A stretch of 64,000 nt of DNA from Gammaproteobacteria bacterium. Its GTDB lineage: Bacteria; Pseudomonadota; Gammaproteobacteria; Steroidobacterales; Steroidobacteraceae. The position numbers and the translations under genes were made by a program. Shown one piece after another: positions 7,721-17,652 of this stretch. The notes under the pieces were generated by a model. That model had not been told where the DNA came from. It did not search any database and saw nothing but the letters and a program-made list of their open reading frames with translations. Each line of letters begins with the position of its first letter. The stretch's first letter is position 1. The stretch is from positions 241,326-305,325 of the forward strand of contig CANIOW010000001.1 in assembly GCA_947469285.1 (NCBI GenBank), in the 5' to 3' direction.

Positions 7721-10474
7721 ATGCGCATGATGCTATCCGTTCCGCGTCGACTCTGGTTGGCGTTAGCACTCTTTCCGGGGTCAGCGTTCGCGCTGGGCCT
7801 GGGCGAGGCACGCCTGTCTTCAGGCCTCAATCAGCCGTTAAACGCTGAGATCCCATTGATTGCTGCGGCGCCGGATGAGATCGCCTCGCTGCATGCGGGG
7901 CTGGCTTCGCGCGATGCCTTTGCACGGTACGGTATCGACCGGCCGGCATTCCTGTCATCCGTCTCGCTCAAAGTGACCAAGGGCGCCGATGGCCGTCCGG
8001 TGCTGTTGCTGCGCTCCAGCGAAGTGATCACCGAACCGTTTGTCACCCTGTTGGTCGAGGCGGGCTGGAACCACGGGCATCTGCTGCGTGAATACACCCT
8101 GCTGCTGGATCCGCCTGTGTTTCGCGATCTGCCTGGAACGCGGGCGGCAGCGGACATGCCCGTGATGGCGCCGATGGTGGCTCCGGCGGCGCCCTCTGTT
8201 GGGACGTCTCGCGCTACACCGGAGGCCGCCAGTGCCACGAGCGTCGTGGCGGCTCCTACGGTGCCGACCAGCGCCGGGACCGACACCTTCACCCCGGGCG
8301 TGAACTATCGCGTCCGTCATAGCGATTCGGCCTTGCGCATTGCGCATGCGCTGGGCGTAACCTCGCGCGCGCAGCTGGACCAGACCGTGGTGGCCTTGTT
8401 CCGCGGCAATCCGGCGGCATTTGCTGGCAATATCAATCGTCTGCGCGCGGGCTCAACCGTGCGTTTGCCTACCAGCGACGAAGTCGCGGCGGTTGGGCAG
8501 GCAGAGGCCCATCGCGAGCTGGTCGAGCAAGGCGCCGCGTGGCGTGCCGACCGTCTCGCCCGAGCCACTGGCGAATCCGCTCCCGAGCCCGTCGCCGCAC
8601 CGGCGTCAGCGGCTGCGCCGGCGCCCGGGCGCTTGCGTCTGGTGACGCCCAACAGCTCATCCAACGGCGCCAGTCAGCGCCCCGATTCGGCTAAGGCCGC
8701 CGCTGCGGCCGTCACTGCGGCCGCCGCTGCGGGTTCCTTGCGCGAGCAGCAGCTGCAGGCGGAACTCGCAGACACCCGCCGTTTGCTGCAAGTGCAGAGC
8801 GAACAGCTCGCGCGTTTGCAACAGTCCGCAGCCTCCACGGCAACGCCCGCGGTGGTAGCGCCCGCTACAGCCGCGGCACCACCGCCGGCGACACCGCCGG
8901 TGGCGCCACCGGTGGCCATGCCGCCCGCGGTGGTTCCTGCTGCTGCGGAAACCTCCATCCTCGATGCCTTCGGTGGGCTGTCGACGGTGTTGTTGGCCGG
9001 CGCTGGCTTGTTGCTGGCAGGGGGCCTTGGCTACGGCTACCTGCGCCGCCGCCGTGAACAGGCGGAAGACGAATTCGAAGTAGATGCAGATACGCGTGAA
9101 GTATCGACCGATTTTGGCACCACCGGCACCTTTCCTTCGCCAGTGCGGCAGAAGCCGGCACACATGGAGGTCAGCGAGGCCCCCATTCGCGCGTATGCGC
9201 CGCCGGTGGTCATGCCGCGTCCGCCGACCCGCAATGCGGAAGACACGCTCAGCGGTGAATCTGCGCTGGATCTGGATAAATCGGATGCGCTCACGGAGGC
9301 CAACTGGCACGTTGCCTATGGGCTTTACGATCAGGCCGCCGACACGCTGCGGCTGGCGCTGACCAAAGAACCCACCCGACGCGATTTAAAACTCAAACTC
9401 CTTGAGGTCTATTTCGTCTGGGGCAAGCCGGAGCTGTTCGTGGAGCTCGCGCGTGAGCTCGACCGTTCGCGCCCGCCAGGCGCTACGGATGAATGGGCCA
9501 ATGTGGTCATCATGGGTCAGCAGATCGCTCCCCAAGATCCGCTCTTTGTCGGCGCTTCGGTAAAGTCGGCAGCACGCACGGTAGACCACGACCTAGAGGG
9601 TGGGCAGGGCCAAGTCGATGTCGAACTGTTCCATTCGAGCTTGCCGGCTAGCAGCGACGCCTTTGATGGCGGTGGTGTGGATTTCGATCTAGACGGCGCC
9701 TTTCCGTCGCTGGATTTTGACACCGGTGCCGATACTGGCAAGACCGGGCAGCATTGGCAGGGCGATAGCCCCACGCTCGAGCAGCCGGCCTTGCGTTTGG
9801 CCGATGCCACCTTGCGGCAGAAGCTCGACATGGCGGGGGCCGCCTCCACGCGCCCCTTGAATGCTGGGCAGGATAACGAGGGCACTGACCGGACGGTAGA
9901 AGTGTCGCTGGCGGACCTGGATTTCGATCTCGGCGATGCCGATCAGCTAGATGAAAGTGGCGTGCACCTTTCGCCGCTGGAAGTGACTGCCCAACCCGGT
10001 AGTCGCTGGTCGGCGCCGGCGGGTAAGCCTGGCGCGGCCCCCACCGGGCAGACCGGCGGCATGGGGCTTGAGGACGAACTGAACCGTCTGGCATTGGATC
10101 TGGATGGCTTCCCGGAGCTGGATGAAGACAGTGCTCCGGTCCGTGCGGGCCTAAGCCTGGCGACGGGCGACACCGGCGAGCTGCGGTTCGACGAAGATCG
10201 GTTCGGCGGCGGTACGACCACCTCCCACTACCTGCCCGCGGCTACCCGCGACTCCATGAGTGGCACCGACCGGATGAACAAGCTCGACCCGGAAACCTTG
10301 AGCTTGGAACCGGTGACTCTCAGCGAAGTGGGCACCAAACTCGATTTGGCACGGGCTTACATGGACATGGGTGATCCGGAAGGCGCGCGCAGCATCCTCG
10401 ATGAGGTGGTGGCCGAAGGCAGCGCCTCACAGCAGCAGGAAGCCAAACGTCTGCTGGGTACGCTGCCAGGCTGA
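7721..10474 (+). CDS. fimV: FimV-like polar hub protein
   Basis: A 917-residue protein. ATG 7721 gives a signal peptide ending near AFALGLG. It is followed by the conserved FimV N-terminal domain, a peptidoglycan-binding (LysM-like) region around NYRVRHSDSALRIAHALG, a short coiled coil, a proline/alanine-rich stretch, one transmembrane helix (VLLAGAGLLLAGGLGYGYL, about residues 428-446), a long acidic cytoplasmic part, and the C-terminal FimV TPR-like domain (LDLARAYMDMGDPEGARSIL). FimV organises polar type IV pili and c-di-AMP/cAMP signalling in Pseudomonas. Type IV pilus genes occur at the right end of this window. usg-fimV-truA order is conserved. Confidence 0.95.
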   Translation: MRMMLSVPRRLWLALALFPGSAFALGLGEARLSSGLNQPLNAEIPLIAAAPDEIASLHAGLASRDAFARYGIDRPAFLSSVSLKVTKGADGRPVLLLRSSEVITEPFVTLLVEAGWNHGHLLREYTLLLDPPVFRDLPGTRAAADMPVMAPMVAPAAPSVGTSRATPEAASATSVVAAPTVPTSAGTDTFTPGVNYRVRHSDSALRIAHALGVTSRAQLDQTVVALFRGNPAAFAGNINRLRAGSTVRLPTSDEVAAVGQAEAHRELVEQGAAWRADRLARATGESAPEPVAAPASAAAPAPGRLRLVTPNSSSNGASQRPDSAKAAAAAVTAAAAAGSLREQQLQAELADTRRLLQVQSEQLARLQQSAASTATPAVVAPATAAAPPPATPPVAPPVAMPPAVVPAAAETSILDAFGGLSTVLLAGAGLLLAGGLGYGYLRRRREQAEDEFEVDADTREVSTDFGTTGTFPSPVRQKPAHMEVSEAPIRAYAPPVVMPRPPTRNAEDTLSGESALDLDKSDALTEANWHVAYGLYDQAADTLRLALTKEPTRRDLKLKLLEVYFVWGKPELFVELARELDRSRPPGATDEWANVVIMGQQIAPQDPLFVGASVKSAARTVDHDLEGGQGQVDVELFHSSLPASSDAFDGGGVDFDLDGAFPSLDFDTGADTGKTGQHWQGDSPTLEQPALRLADATLRQKLDMAGAASTRPLNAGQDNEGTDRTVEVSLADLDFDLGDADQLDESGVHLSPLEVTAQPGSRWSAPAGKPGAAPTGQTGGMGLEDELNRLALDLDGFPELDEDSAPVRAGLSLATGDTGELRFDEDRFGGGTTTSHYLPAATRDSMSGTDRMNKLDPETLSLEPVTLSEVGTKLDLARAYMDMGDPEGARSILDEVVAEGSASQQQEAKRLLGTLPG

Positions 10475-10478
10475 GTCC

Positions 10479-11360
10479 TTGCGTTACGCCCTGGGGATTG
10501 AATACGACGGTACGGCCTATTCGGGCTGGCAGGCGTTGGCGGAGGCGCCTAACGTGCAGGGCCAGCTCGAGCGTGCGCTGTCGCTGGTGGCTGCCCATCC
10601 GGTGGAAGTGGTTTGCGCGGGCCGCACGGACGCCGGGGTGCATGCGCTCGCGCAAGTAGTGCATTTCGACACCACGGCTACCCGACCTGACCGTGGCTGG
10701 GTGCTAGGTGCTAACACCCACCTACCGCCGGATATTGCCGTGCTCTGGGCGTGCGCGGTGCCGCGCGAATTCCATGCGCGTTTTTCCGCTACGGCGCGCC
10801 GCTATCGTTACCTGCTGTTCGACCGCCGCACGCGTTCGGCCGTGTGGGCAAGACGCACCGTGTGGAGTGCGCAGTCCCTAGACGTGGCCGCGATGCAGCA
10901 GGCCGCGGCAATGTTGGTGGGGACGCATGACTTCAGCAGTTTTCGTGCGGCGGAATGTCAGGCGCGCAATGCGGTACGTACCATTGAGTCGCTGCAGGTG
11001 AAGCGCGAGGGCGCGCTCATCAGTGTTGAGGTGCAGGCGAATGCTTTTTTGCACCACATGGTGCGTAACTTGGTCGGTACCTTGCAGTGGGTGGGGCGGG
11101 GCGAGCGTGAACCTGGCTGGGTGGCTCAGGTGCTGCAGGCGCGCGACCGGCGGCAGGCCGGAGTGACGGCGCCGCCGCACGGGCTGTATTTCACCGGGGT
11201 ACGTTATCCGCCACAGTTCGCCGTACCGCCGGCGCGTGAATGGACCGAATCGGTAGCGCCAGCACTCGATGACGCCGGGAGTGCCGGTCCGGTGGCGGCA
11301 TCCGCTATCATGGCAGCTCCAGCGGCGTTGGGCCGTCTCGCAGATCGTCAAGAAGGGTAG
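10479..11360 (+). CDS. truA: tRNA pseudouridine(38-40) synthase TruA
   Basis: Homology starts at LRYALGIEYDGTAYSGWQ, so the start is most simply TTG 10479, five bases after the fimV stop; no ATG fits, and the open frame before it is a shadow of fimV. This gives 293 residues. The catalytic aspartate is in AGRTDAGVHALAQV. The enzyme isomerises uridines 38-40 in the anticodon arm of many tRNAs. About 40 residues at the C-terminus (after YFTGVRYP) are low complexity and exceed the usual length. In Pseudomonas trpF follows truA; here accD follows directly. Confidence 0.93.
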   Translation: MRYALGIEYDGTAYSGWQALAEAPNVQGQLERALSLVAAHPVEVVCAGRTDAGVHALAQVVHFDTTATRPDRGWVLGANTHLPPDIAVLWACAVPREFHARFSATARRYRYLLFDRRTRSAVWARRTVWSAQSLDVAAMQQAAAMLVGTHDFSSFRAAECQARNAVRTIESLQVKREGALISVEVQANAFLHHMVRNLVGTLQWVGRGEREPGWVAQVLQARDRRQAGVTAPPHGLYFTGVRYPPQFAVPPAREWTESVAPALDDAGSAGPVAASAIMAAPAALGRLADRQEG

Positions 11361-11366
11361 GGCGCT

Positions 11367-12245
11367 ATGTCCTGGTTTGAAAAGATCATGCCCTCGCGCA
11401 TTAAGACTGAGCGCGAGGGACGCACGCGGTCGGTGCCGGAAGGCCTGTGGATTAAGTGCGAAGCCTGCGACGCGGTGCTGTACCGTCCGGAGCTAGAGCG
11501 CCATCTGCATGTTTGCCCCAAGTGCAGCCACCATATGCGCATCCATGGGCGAGAACGCCTCAAGCGTTTTCTGGACCCGGGCAGTGGCAGTGAGCTGGCG
11601 GCCAATATCACGCCGGAAGACCCCTTGCGGTTCCGTGATTCCAAACGCTATCGCGACCGGCTACTGGCGACGCAGAAGGCGACGGGTGAAACCGATGCGC
11701 TAGTGGTCATGGCGGGCACCTTGCTGGAATTGGAAGTGGTAGCGGCGGCGTTCGAATTTCGTTTCATGGGTGGTTCGATGGGGTCCGTGGTGGGCGAACG
11801 CTTTGTACGCGGCGTCAATCATTGCGTTGAGTTCCACATGCCCTTGGTGTGCTTCTCTGCCAGTGGCGGTGCGCGCATGCAGGAGGGCTTGTTGTCACTC
11901 ATGCAAATGGCCAAGACCAGTGCCGCGCTCGGACGACTGGCCCGCGCCCAGTTGCCGTTTATCTCGGTGTTGACCGACCCGACCACCGGTGGTGTGTCAG
12001 CCAGTCTGGCCATGCTCGGCGATGTCAATATCGGTGAGCCCAGGGCGCTGATCGGTTTTGCCGGGCCGCGCGTGATCGAGCAGACGGTGCGCGAAACGCT
12101 GCCGGAAGGCTTTCAACGTAGCGAGTTCCTGCTCGAGAAAGGTGCCATCGACATGATCGTGGACCGTCGCGACCAGCGCGAGCGAATAGGGTCCCTGCTG
12201 CGGCTGATGATGCGGCAGCCAGCGGCTGTGGCCTCTGTCGCCTAA
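11367..12245 (+). CDS. accD: Acetyl-CoA carboxylase carboxyltransferase subunit beta
   Basis: A 292-residue protein with the N-terminal zinc ribbon (Cys31, Cys34, Cys50, Cys53) followed by the crotonase-fold carboxyltransferase domain, including [12 protein letters not shown] and the SGGARMQEG oxyanion segment. With AccA it transfers carboxyl from biotin to acetyl-CoA to make malonyl-CoA. It is preceded by a GAAGGGTAGGG ribosome-binding stretch overlapping the truA end. accD-folC-dedD-cvpA-purF is a classic gammaproteobacterial operon. Confidence 0.97.
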   Translation: MSWFEKIMPSRIKTEREGRTRSVPEGLWIKCEACDAVLYRPELERHLHVCPKCSHHMRIHGRERLKRFLDPGSGSELAANITPEDPLRFRDSKRYRDRLLATQKATGETDALVVMAGTLLELEVVAAAFEFRFMGGSMGSVVGERFVRGVNHCVEFHMPLVCFSASGGARMQEGLLSLMQMAKTSAALGRLARAQLPFISVLTDPTTGGVSASLAMLGDVNIGEPRALIGFAGPRVIEQTVRETLPEGFQRSEFLLEKGAIDMIVDRRDQRERIGSLLRLMMRQPAAVASVA

Positions 12246-12258
12246 GGCGCTGCCGCCG

Positions 12259-13557
12259 ATGCCATTGCCGGACACGGTGGAAGACTGGCTCAACCTTCAC
12301 CAGCAGTCCCACCCCTGGGTCATGGATTTTACCCTGGAGCGCCTGCGCGAGGTGCTCCAACGGCTGGGGTGCGCGTCCCCGGACTGCCCTGTGTATACCG
12401 TCGGTGGCACCAATGGCAAAGGCTCGGTCACCGCCTTTGCGGCGGCTATTTTGCAGGCCGATGGTCGTCGGGTGGGGGTGTTTACGTCGCCCCACCTGCT
12501 GCACTACGCCGAACGCATTCAGATCGACGGCCGGCCGGTGGCGGACGACGAGCTGCGCGCCGCCTTCCGCGCGGTGTGGGAGGCTTGCGGTGCGATCACG
12601 CTGACCTACTTTGAGCATTCGCTGGCGGCTGCTGTCTGGCTGTTTCGTCGCGCGCGGCTCGACGCCTGGGTGCTGGAAGTCGGTCTGGGTGGACGGCTCG
12701 ACGCGGTGAATGTGTTCGACGCAGCGGCGGCGGCGGTGGTGTCGGTAGCGCTCGACCACGAAGCGGTGCTGGGACACACGGTGGAACTGATCGCCGCCGA
12801 GAAGGCCGGTATCTTCCGCCGCGGACGTCCAGCCGTGTGTGGGGCGGGCATCACCCCGGTGCTGTGCGAACAGGCGCGGCAGGTAGGGGCACTCCTGCGG
12901 GTGGCCGGGGAGGATTTTTCCGGGCAGGCGGTCAACGGTGCGTGGACCTACACCGAACACGCCACGCAGGGCGTGACGGTGTGGAGCGGCTTGCCACTGC
13001 CGGGGCTGGAAGGTCCGCACCAAATCGGGAATGCGGCGGTGGCCCTGGCCCTGCTGCGGTGGGGGCCGCCTGCGCTGTTGCCCAGTCGCGAGGCGGTGGA
13101 GTGCGGACTGCGCACCGCCCGGGTCGCGGGGCGCTTTGAACGCTTCCGGCTGGCCGGTCGCGAATGGGTTGTTGATGTCGCCCATAACCCCGCGGCCGCC
13201 ACGGTGCTGGCCGCAGCACTGGCGACGCTGCCACCGGCTCCGACGCGGTGGTTGCTGGGGGTGTTAGCGGATAAAAACCTGACCGGGGTGTTGGATGGCC
13301 TGGTGGCGACGGGCGCGTCGTTGACGGGATGGGCGGTCACCCTGAGCGGTGAGCGCGGCCGCTTAGGCAGCGAGCTGGCAGCACAGGCCACCGCTCACGG
13401 GCACGCGGGGTTGGAGCCTGGCGCAGACCTGACGGTGGCCTGCGAGCGTCTGCAAGCCACTAGCTTGCCGGGTGAACGCATCGTGGCTTGCGGCTCGTTC
13501 GCCTTGGTGGCACCGGTTCTGATTTGGTTGCGACAGCAGGCCGCTCAGCCTGCGTGA
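12259..13557 (+). CDS. folC: Bifunctional dihydrofolate synthase / folylpolyglutamate synthase
   Basis: A 432-residue Mur-ligase-family protein. The P-loop is VGGTNGKGSVTAF; the VGLGGRLDAVN motif and the ALDHEAVLG metal/ATP block follow. The C-terminal domain contains VVDVAHNPAAA. The enzyme adds glutamate to dihydropteroate and extends the polyglutamate tail of folates. The start ATG lies 13 bases after accD. Confidence 0.96.
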   Translation: MPLPDTVEDWLNLHQQSHPWVMDFTLERLREVLQRLGCASPDCPVYTVGGTNGKGSVTAFAAAILQADGRRVGVFTSPHLLHYAERIQIDGRPVADDELRAAFRAVWEACGAITLTYFEHSLAAAVWLFRRARLDAWVLEVGLGGRLDAVNVFDAAAAAVVSVALDHEAVLGHTVELIAAEKAGIFRRGRPAVCGAGITPVLCEQARQVGALLRVAGEDFSGQAVNGAWTYTEHATQGVTVWSGLPLPGLEGPHQIGNAAVALALLRWGPPALLPSREAVECGLRTARVAGRFERFRLAGREWVVDVAHNPAAATVLAAALATLPPAPTRWLLGVLADKNLTGVLDGLVATGASLTGWAVTLSGERGRLGSELAAQATAHGHAGLEPGADLTVACERLQATSLPGERIVACGSFALVAPVLIWLRQQAAQPA

Positions 13558-13626
13558 CGGCGAGGTGGGATCCCGGGGTGTAACGTTGGTCGTGACGTGA
13601 CCGGTGGCACGGCTATACTGGGCCGC

Positions 13627-14325
13627 ATGGAAAGAGCGCTGAAAGAACGCCTGGTGGGTGCCGCGGTGCTGGTGGCTGTGGTGGTCCTGGTGTTGCCGGA
13701 AATGCTGACCGGACAGGTGGGAACTGCGCCTCCGCGCTCCACCCGGGATGCCGATGGGCTGCCGTTGCATACCCATGAATTCACGCTGGGTGAAGTCCCC
13801 ACTGCCGATGAACTGGCCGTGGCGCAAGATGCGCTACAGCCTGAGCCCGCGCCGGTGATTGCCCCGGTGATTACCCCAGTGATTACCCCGGTGACTACCC
13901 CAGTGACTACCCCAGTGACTACCCCCGAGCCGCTGCCGCAGTCGGCCCCGCCGACGTCCGCGCCTTCGTTGGCAGCCTCATTGGCGGTCGTGACGGTGGC
14001 CCCCGCCGCGCCAGCCGCCAAGACGGTGGTGACCCGACCGGCGGCCGTGACCCGCCAGCCGGCGGCCGTGACCAGCCAGCCGGCGGCAGGCGCACTCGGC
14101 GGCTGGGTAGTGCAGATCGGCAGTTTCTCTACCCAGCAGAAGGCGGAGCAGTTTGTTGCCGCGCTGCGGGGTAAGGGATACCGTGCCTTCACGCTGCCCT
14201 ATACCGCCAATGGTCGTACCTTGCATCGAGTGCGAGTGGGGCCGGAGCAAGAACGGACGGCGGTTGACGAACTGGCCCGGCGCTTACGCGCGGACGGCTA
14301 CCAAGGCAGCGTCGCGCCACAGTAA
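13627..14325 (+). CDS. dedD: DedD-like SPOR-domain cell-division protein
   Basis: A 232-residue bitopic protein: a short cytoplasmic N-terminus (MERALKERLVGA), one transmembrane helix (about residues 9-25), a proline/threonine-rich periplasmic linker, and a C-terminal SPOR domain from about residue 158 (GGWVVQIGSFSTQQKAEQF, then YRAFTLPY and HRVRVGP). SPOR domains bind denuded septal peptidoglycan. Position between folC and cvpA is as in E. coli dedD. ATG 13627 is chosen because the open frame upstream is not conserved-looking. The linker is built on two tandem DNA repeats, annotated separately. Confidence 0.9.
   Translation: MERALKERLVGAAVLVAVVVLVLPEMLTGQVGTAPPRSTRDADGLPLHTHEFTLGEVPTADELAVAQDALQPEPAPVIAPVITPVITPVTTPVTTPVTTPEPLPQSAPPTSAPSLAASLAVVTVAPAAPAAKTVVTRPAAVTRQPAAVTSQPAAGALGGWVVQIGSFSTQQKAEQFVAALRGKGYRAFTLPYTANGRTLHRVRVGPEQERTAVDELARRLRADGYQGSVAPQ
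13852..13923 (+). repeat. 12-bp tandem repeat (6 units) in the dedD linker
   Basis: Six near-identical in-frame 12-base units of the form CCRGTGAYTACC, encoding a P-V-[IT]-[TA] repeat. Units differ by single transitions. A second set of about three 21-base units, encoding V-T-x-Q-P-A-A-type repeats, follows at about 14029-14090. Such repeats change linker length by slippage. Confidence 0.85.
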
Positions 14326-14361
14326 GCGGCTTTTTGGCTGGTAACGGGGTAGAATCTTTCA

Positions 14362-14904
14362 ATGCATGGCGCAGACTTTCTCTTTATCGGCGTGATCGCC
14401 CTGTCGGTGATCATCGGCATCGTTCGTGGTTTCGTCCGTGAGGCCGTGTCGCTGTTTTCATGGCTGCTGGCCGTCTGGCTGGCTTGGCGCCATTCCGAAT
14501 TCCTCTACCCTTGGCTCGGCGGTCATCTGGATACGCCAGAACTCAAAGCCTGGGCGGCGCGCACCATTGTGTTTACGGCCGTCATCCTCATCGGGGGCGT
14601 CGTGGGTTTTGTCGCCTCAAGAATCGCCCACCGTGCGGCTGGCTTGAGTGTGGTGGATCGGTTTCTCGGTTTCCTGTTCGGCTTGGTACGCGGCATGGTG
14701 TTGCTGGGGCTGGCGGGCTTGCTCGCTATCACGCTCCGACTCGACCATGAGCCTTGGTGGCAGCAGGCACAGTTACACCCCTACGTGGAATATGTCGCCG
14801 AATGGGTCGAGACCTTTGCCGGTCAGCACCATGCAGCGGCTAACGACGCACTCGATGAACTGGACGCTGCGGCCGAGCAACAGCAGGTCCGGCTGCAGCG
14901 GTAA
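14362..14904 (+). CDS. cvpA: CvpA family inner-membrane protein
   Basis: A 180-residue protein with four predicted membrane helices (FLFIGVIALSVIIGIVRGF; LFSWLLAVWLAW; TIVFTAVILIGGVVGF; GMVLLGLAGLLAITL) and the conserved GxxRGFVREAVSL and RxxGFLFGLVRG stretches. It is required for colicin V production and resistance to envelope stress in E. coli; its molecular function is unknown. It precedes purF by 44 bases, the conserved pairing. Confidence 0.95.
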   Translation: MHGADFLFIGVIALSVIIGIVRGFVREAVSLFSWLLAVWLAWRHSEFLYPWLGGHLDTPELKAWAARTIVFTAVILIGGVVGFVASRIAHRAAGLSVVDRFLGFLFGLVRGMVLLGLAGLLAITLRLDHEPWWQQAQLHPYVEYVAEWVETFAGQHHAAANDALDELDAAAEQQQVRLQR

Positions 14905-14948
14905 TGGTGTCGCGTGCCACGCGGCACGGGCAGGAGTGAAACGTATCC

Positions 14949-16484
14949 ATGTGTGGCATCGTCGGTATTGCAGGCACCGGCCCGGTCAATCAGCGCATCT
15001 ATGACGCGTTGACCGTGCTCCAACATCGCGGGCAGGATGCCGCGGGCATCATGACCGCCCACGGACATCAAATCTTCCTACGCAAGGAAGCAGGGCTGGT
15101 ACGCGACGTCTTCCAGCAGCGGCACATGCTGGAATTGCACGGCAACATGGGCATTGGCCATGTGCGTTACCCCACCGCCGGCAACGAAGGGGCCGCTGAA
15201 GCCCAGCCGTTCTATGTGAACGCGCCGTACGGCATCGGGCTGGCGCACAACGGCAATCTGACTAACGCGGGTGAACAGGCAGAGGCGCTGTGGCGTGAAG
15301 ACCGGCGTCATCTGAATACCGCTTCCGACTCGGAAGTGCTGCTGAATGTTTTCGCTAGCGAGTTGCAGCGGCTTGGCACCGCCCAGCGACTGTCCGCCTC
15401 GGCGGTGTTTGCCGCTCTGCAATCGCTGTTCCGCCGCTGTCGCGGTGGCTATGCGGTAGTCGCGCTGTTGTACGGTCATGGCGTGGTCGGTTTTCGCGAT
15501 GCCCATGGCATTCGCCCGCTGGTTATCGGTCGCCGCGATACGCCGCGCGGGACGGAATGGATGATGGCTTCGGAAAGTGTGGCCCTGGACCTGGCCGGTT
15601 TCTCGCGGGTGCGCGACGTGGAGCCAGGTGAGGCGGTGTACATCGAAGCGGATGGCACTTTCAATGCGCAGCGGGTGGCGGCGGAACTGCCCATCACGCC
15701 GTGCATCTTCGAGTACGTCTACTTCGCCCGTCCCGACAGCATCATCGACAACATTTCCGTGCACAAAGCGCGCATGCGCATGGGCGAGAAGCTGGCGGAC
15801 AAGATCCGTCGCCTGCGTCCGGTGAACGACATTGACGTGGTGATCCCCGTGCCCGATACCAGCCGGACCAGCGCGATGCAGCTGGCCGACTCGCTCGGTC
15901 TGTTGTACCGCGAAGGCTTCGTCAAGAACCGCTATATCGGTCGCACCTTCATCATGCCCGGGCAGGAACAACGTGAAAAGTCGGTGCGTACCAAACTCAA
16001 CGCCATCGAATTGGAATTCCGTAACCGCAACGTGCTGATCGTCGACGACTCCATTGTGCGTGGCACTACCTCGGCACAAATCATCGACCTGGCGCGCGAG
16101 GCGGGGGCGCGCAAAGTCTATTTCGCCTCGGCCGCACCGCCGGTGCGCTATCCCAATGTCTATGGCATCGACATGCCGGCGGCCGCTGAACTGGTCGCCA
16201 GCGGGCGTACCGACGAGGAAGTGGCGGCGTTCATTGGTGCGGACTGGTTGATCTACCAAGATCTGGTCGATCTCGAGGCGGCAGTGCGTCACGATAAGGC
16301 GCGGGTGTCGGCCTTCGATACCTCCTGCTTCTCCGGTGAATACGTCACGGGCGACATCACGCCGGAATACTTGGTGCGGCTGCAGAACCAGCGCTCCGAC
16401 TCGGCTAAAGCCGCACGGCGGATCGAAGAAGTGGCTGGTGCTGGTGGTCCTGCAGGCGGCCCGAAGGCCCTGCGCGTCGTCTAG
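14949..16484 (+). CDS. purF: Amidophosphoribosyltransferase (glutamine PRPP amidotransferase)
   Basis: A 511-residue protein beginning MCGIVGIAG; Cys2 is the N-terminal nucleophile of the class II glutaminase domain, exposed after Met removal with no propeptide. The PRPP-binding loop is [18 protein letters not shown] in the C-terminal phosphoribosyltransferase domain. It catalyses the first committed purine step. It sits downstream of cvpA as in other gammaproteobacteria. Confidence 0.97.
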   Translation: MCGIVGIAGTGPVNQRIYDALTVLQHRGQDAAGIMTAHGHQIFLRKEAGLVRDVFQQRHMLELHGNMGIGHVRYPTAGNEGAAEAQPFYVNAPYGIGLAHNGNLTNAGEQAEALWREDRRHLNTASDSEVLLNVFASELQRLGTAQRLSASAVFAALQSLFRRCRGGYAVVALLYGHGVVGFRDAHGIRPLVIGRRDTPRGTEWMMASESVALDLAGFSRVRDVEPGEAVYIEADGTFNAQRVAAELPITPCIFEYVYFARPDSIIDNISVHKARMRMGEKLADKIRRLRPVNDIDVVIPVPDTSRTSAMQLADSLGLLYREGFVKNRYIGRTFIMPGQEQREKSVRTKLNAIELEFRNRNVLIVDDSIVRGTTSAQIIDLAREAGARKVYFASAAPPVRYPNVYGIDMPAAAELVASGRTDEEVAAFIGADWLIYQDLVDLEAAVRHDKARVSAFDTSCFSGEYVTGDITPEYLVRLQNQRSDSAKAARRIEEVAGAGGPAGGPKALRVV

Positions 16485-16485
16485 C

Positions 16486-17652
16486 ATGCGTGGGCATCCG
16501 CTGCTGCGCTGGTTTCAGGCCGGCGTGGCCGCCGTGGATGGCCGGCGACGGGTACAGGCGGCGCTGGGAACACGCGCTGCCCCCTCACGTTGGCACTTAA
16601 TGGCGGTTGGCAAGGCGGCCGTGCCCATGGCGCGCGGGGCGCTCGATGTGTGGGGCGCCACCTTCGGTAGCGGCTGTGTGGTCGCGCCCACGCAGCCGAC
16701 GGAGCCTTTGCCGGCACGGTGCCAGCTCTACCTCGGCGCCCACCCGCTTCCCGACGCCCGCAGCCTGCAGGCCGGCGCTGCGCTGTGGGCATTTGCCGCA
16801 GCGCTGCCGCCGCAAGAGCCGGTGCTGTTGCTCGTCTCTGGGGGGGCCTCGGCCCTGGCCGAGGTGTTGGCCCCCGGTGCGACCTTGCAGCAGTTGCAGG
16901 CCCTGACCGCGGCAGGCCTGAGCGGTGGTTGGGATATTGCCACGTTGAATGCACAGCGCCGTGCGGTGTCGCTGCTCAAGGGCGGTGGACTGGTGGCGCG
17001 CTTGGGTGCTGCGCGCGTGGAGGCGCTGGTGTTGTCGGATGTGGCGGGTGACGATCTGACGGTGGTTGCTTCGGGTTTGGCTTCGGGAGGCGCGGCGGCG
17101 CCTGCGGCGCAACTCCCGTCGCGTCTGACCTGCGTGGGGACGTTAGACGATGCACTCAACGCCGTACAGCAAGCCGCTGCGGCTGCCGGCGTGCGGCTGC
17201 AGCGGCTGCCGGGGCGGTACACCGGCGACGTCGAGGCCGTGGCGGTGGCTTGCCTAGCAGCATGGCGCACGCTGCCCGGCGATGGCCTGCTGTGGGGCGG
17301 CGAACCCACTGTGCAGCTACCGCCAATGCCGGGGCGCGGTGGACGCAACCAGCATTTAGCGCTGCGCGCGGCGCTGGCAATGGCCGGTGATACGCGGGCC
17401 AGTTGGCTGGTGGCGGGGACCGACGGCGTGGATGGCAATACCCCCGATGCTGGCGCTCTCGTGGATGGCCAGACGGTGCGCCGTGGTGAGTTGGGTCTTG
17501 GCGTTACCGCGGCGCAAGCCTTGGCCGCCGCCGACAGTGGTACGTTTCTGGAGGCCGCCGGCGCTCTGGTGCACACCGGCCCCACAGACACCAACGTTGG
17601 CGATATCCTGATAGCACTGCGCCTACCTGCCGGGCCAGAGGGCTCCCGATGA
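16486..17652 (+). CDS. Glycerate 2-kinase-like protein (GckA/TtuD, MOFRL family)
   Basis: A 388-residue protein with DUF4147 and MOFRL domains: AVGKAAVPMARGAL at the N-terminus, LVSGGASALAEVLAPG in the middle, and the C-terminal block GGRNQHLAL...LVAGTDGVDGNTPDAGALVD. Family members phosphorylate D-glycerate to 2-phosphoglycerate. It starts one base after the purF stop and overlaps the following kinase gene by four bases, so all three may be co-transcribed. Confidence 0.88.
   Translation: MRGHPLLRWFQAGVAAVDGRRRVQAALGTRAAPSRWHLMAVGKAAVPMARGALDVWGATFGSGCVVAPTQPTEPLPARCQLYLGAHPLPDARSLQAGAALWAFAAALPPQEPVLLLVSGGASALAEVLAPGATLQQLQALTAAGLSGGWDIATLNAQRRAVSLLKGGGLVARLGAARVEALVLSDVAGDDLTVVASGLASGGAAAPAAQLPSRLTCVGTLDDALNAVQQAAAAAGVRLQRLPGRYTGDVEAVAVACLAAWRTLPGDGLLWGGEPTVQLPPMPGRGGRNQHLALRAALAMAGDTRASWLVAGTDGVDGNTPDAGALVDGQTVRRGELGLGVTAAQALAAADSGTFLEAAGALVHTGPTDTNVGDILIALRLPAGPEGSR

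Noticed and set aside
12025..13185. 386-codon open frame on the minus strand opposite accD/folC
   Set aside because: It lies wholly opposite accD and folC, whose products are unmistakable; composition is arginine/glutamine-rich shadow sequence of GC-rich codons.
13852..14090. CRISPR-like repeat array
   Set aside because: Units are only 12 and 21 bases, contiguous without spacers and in frame within dedD.
15078..16487. 469-codon open frame opposite purF
   Set aside because: Shadow of purF with histidine/arginine-rich, non-protein-like composition and no recognisable domain.
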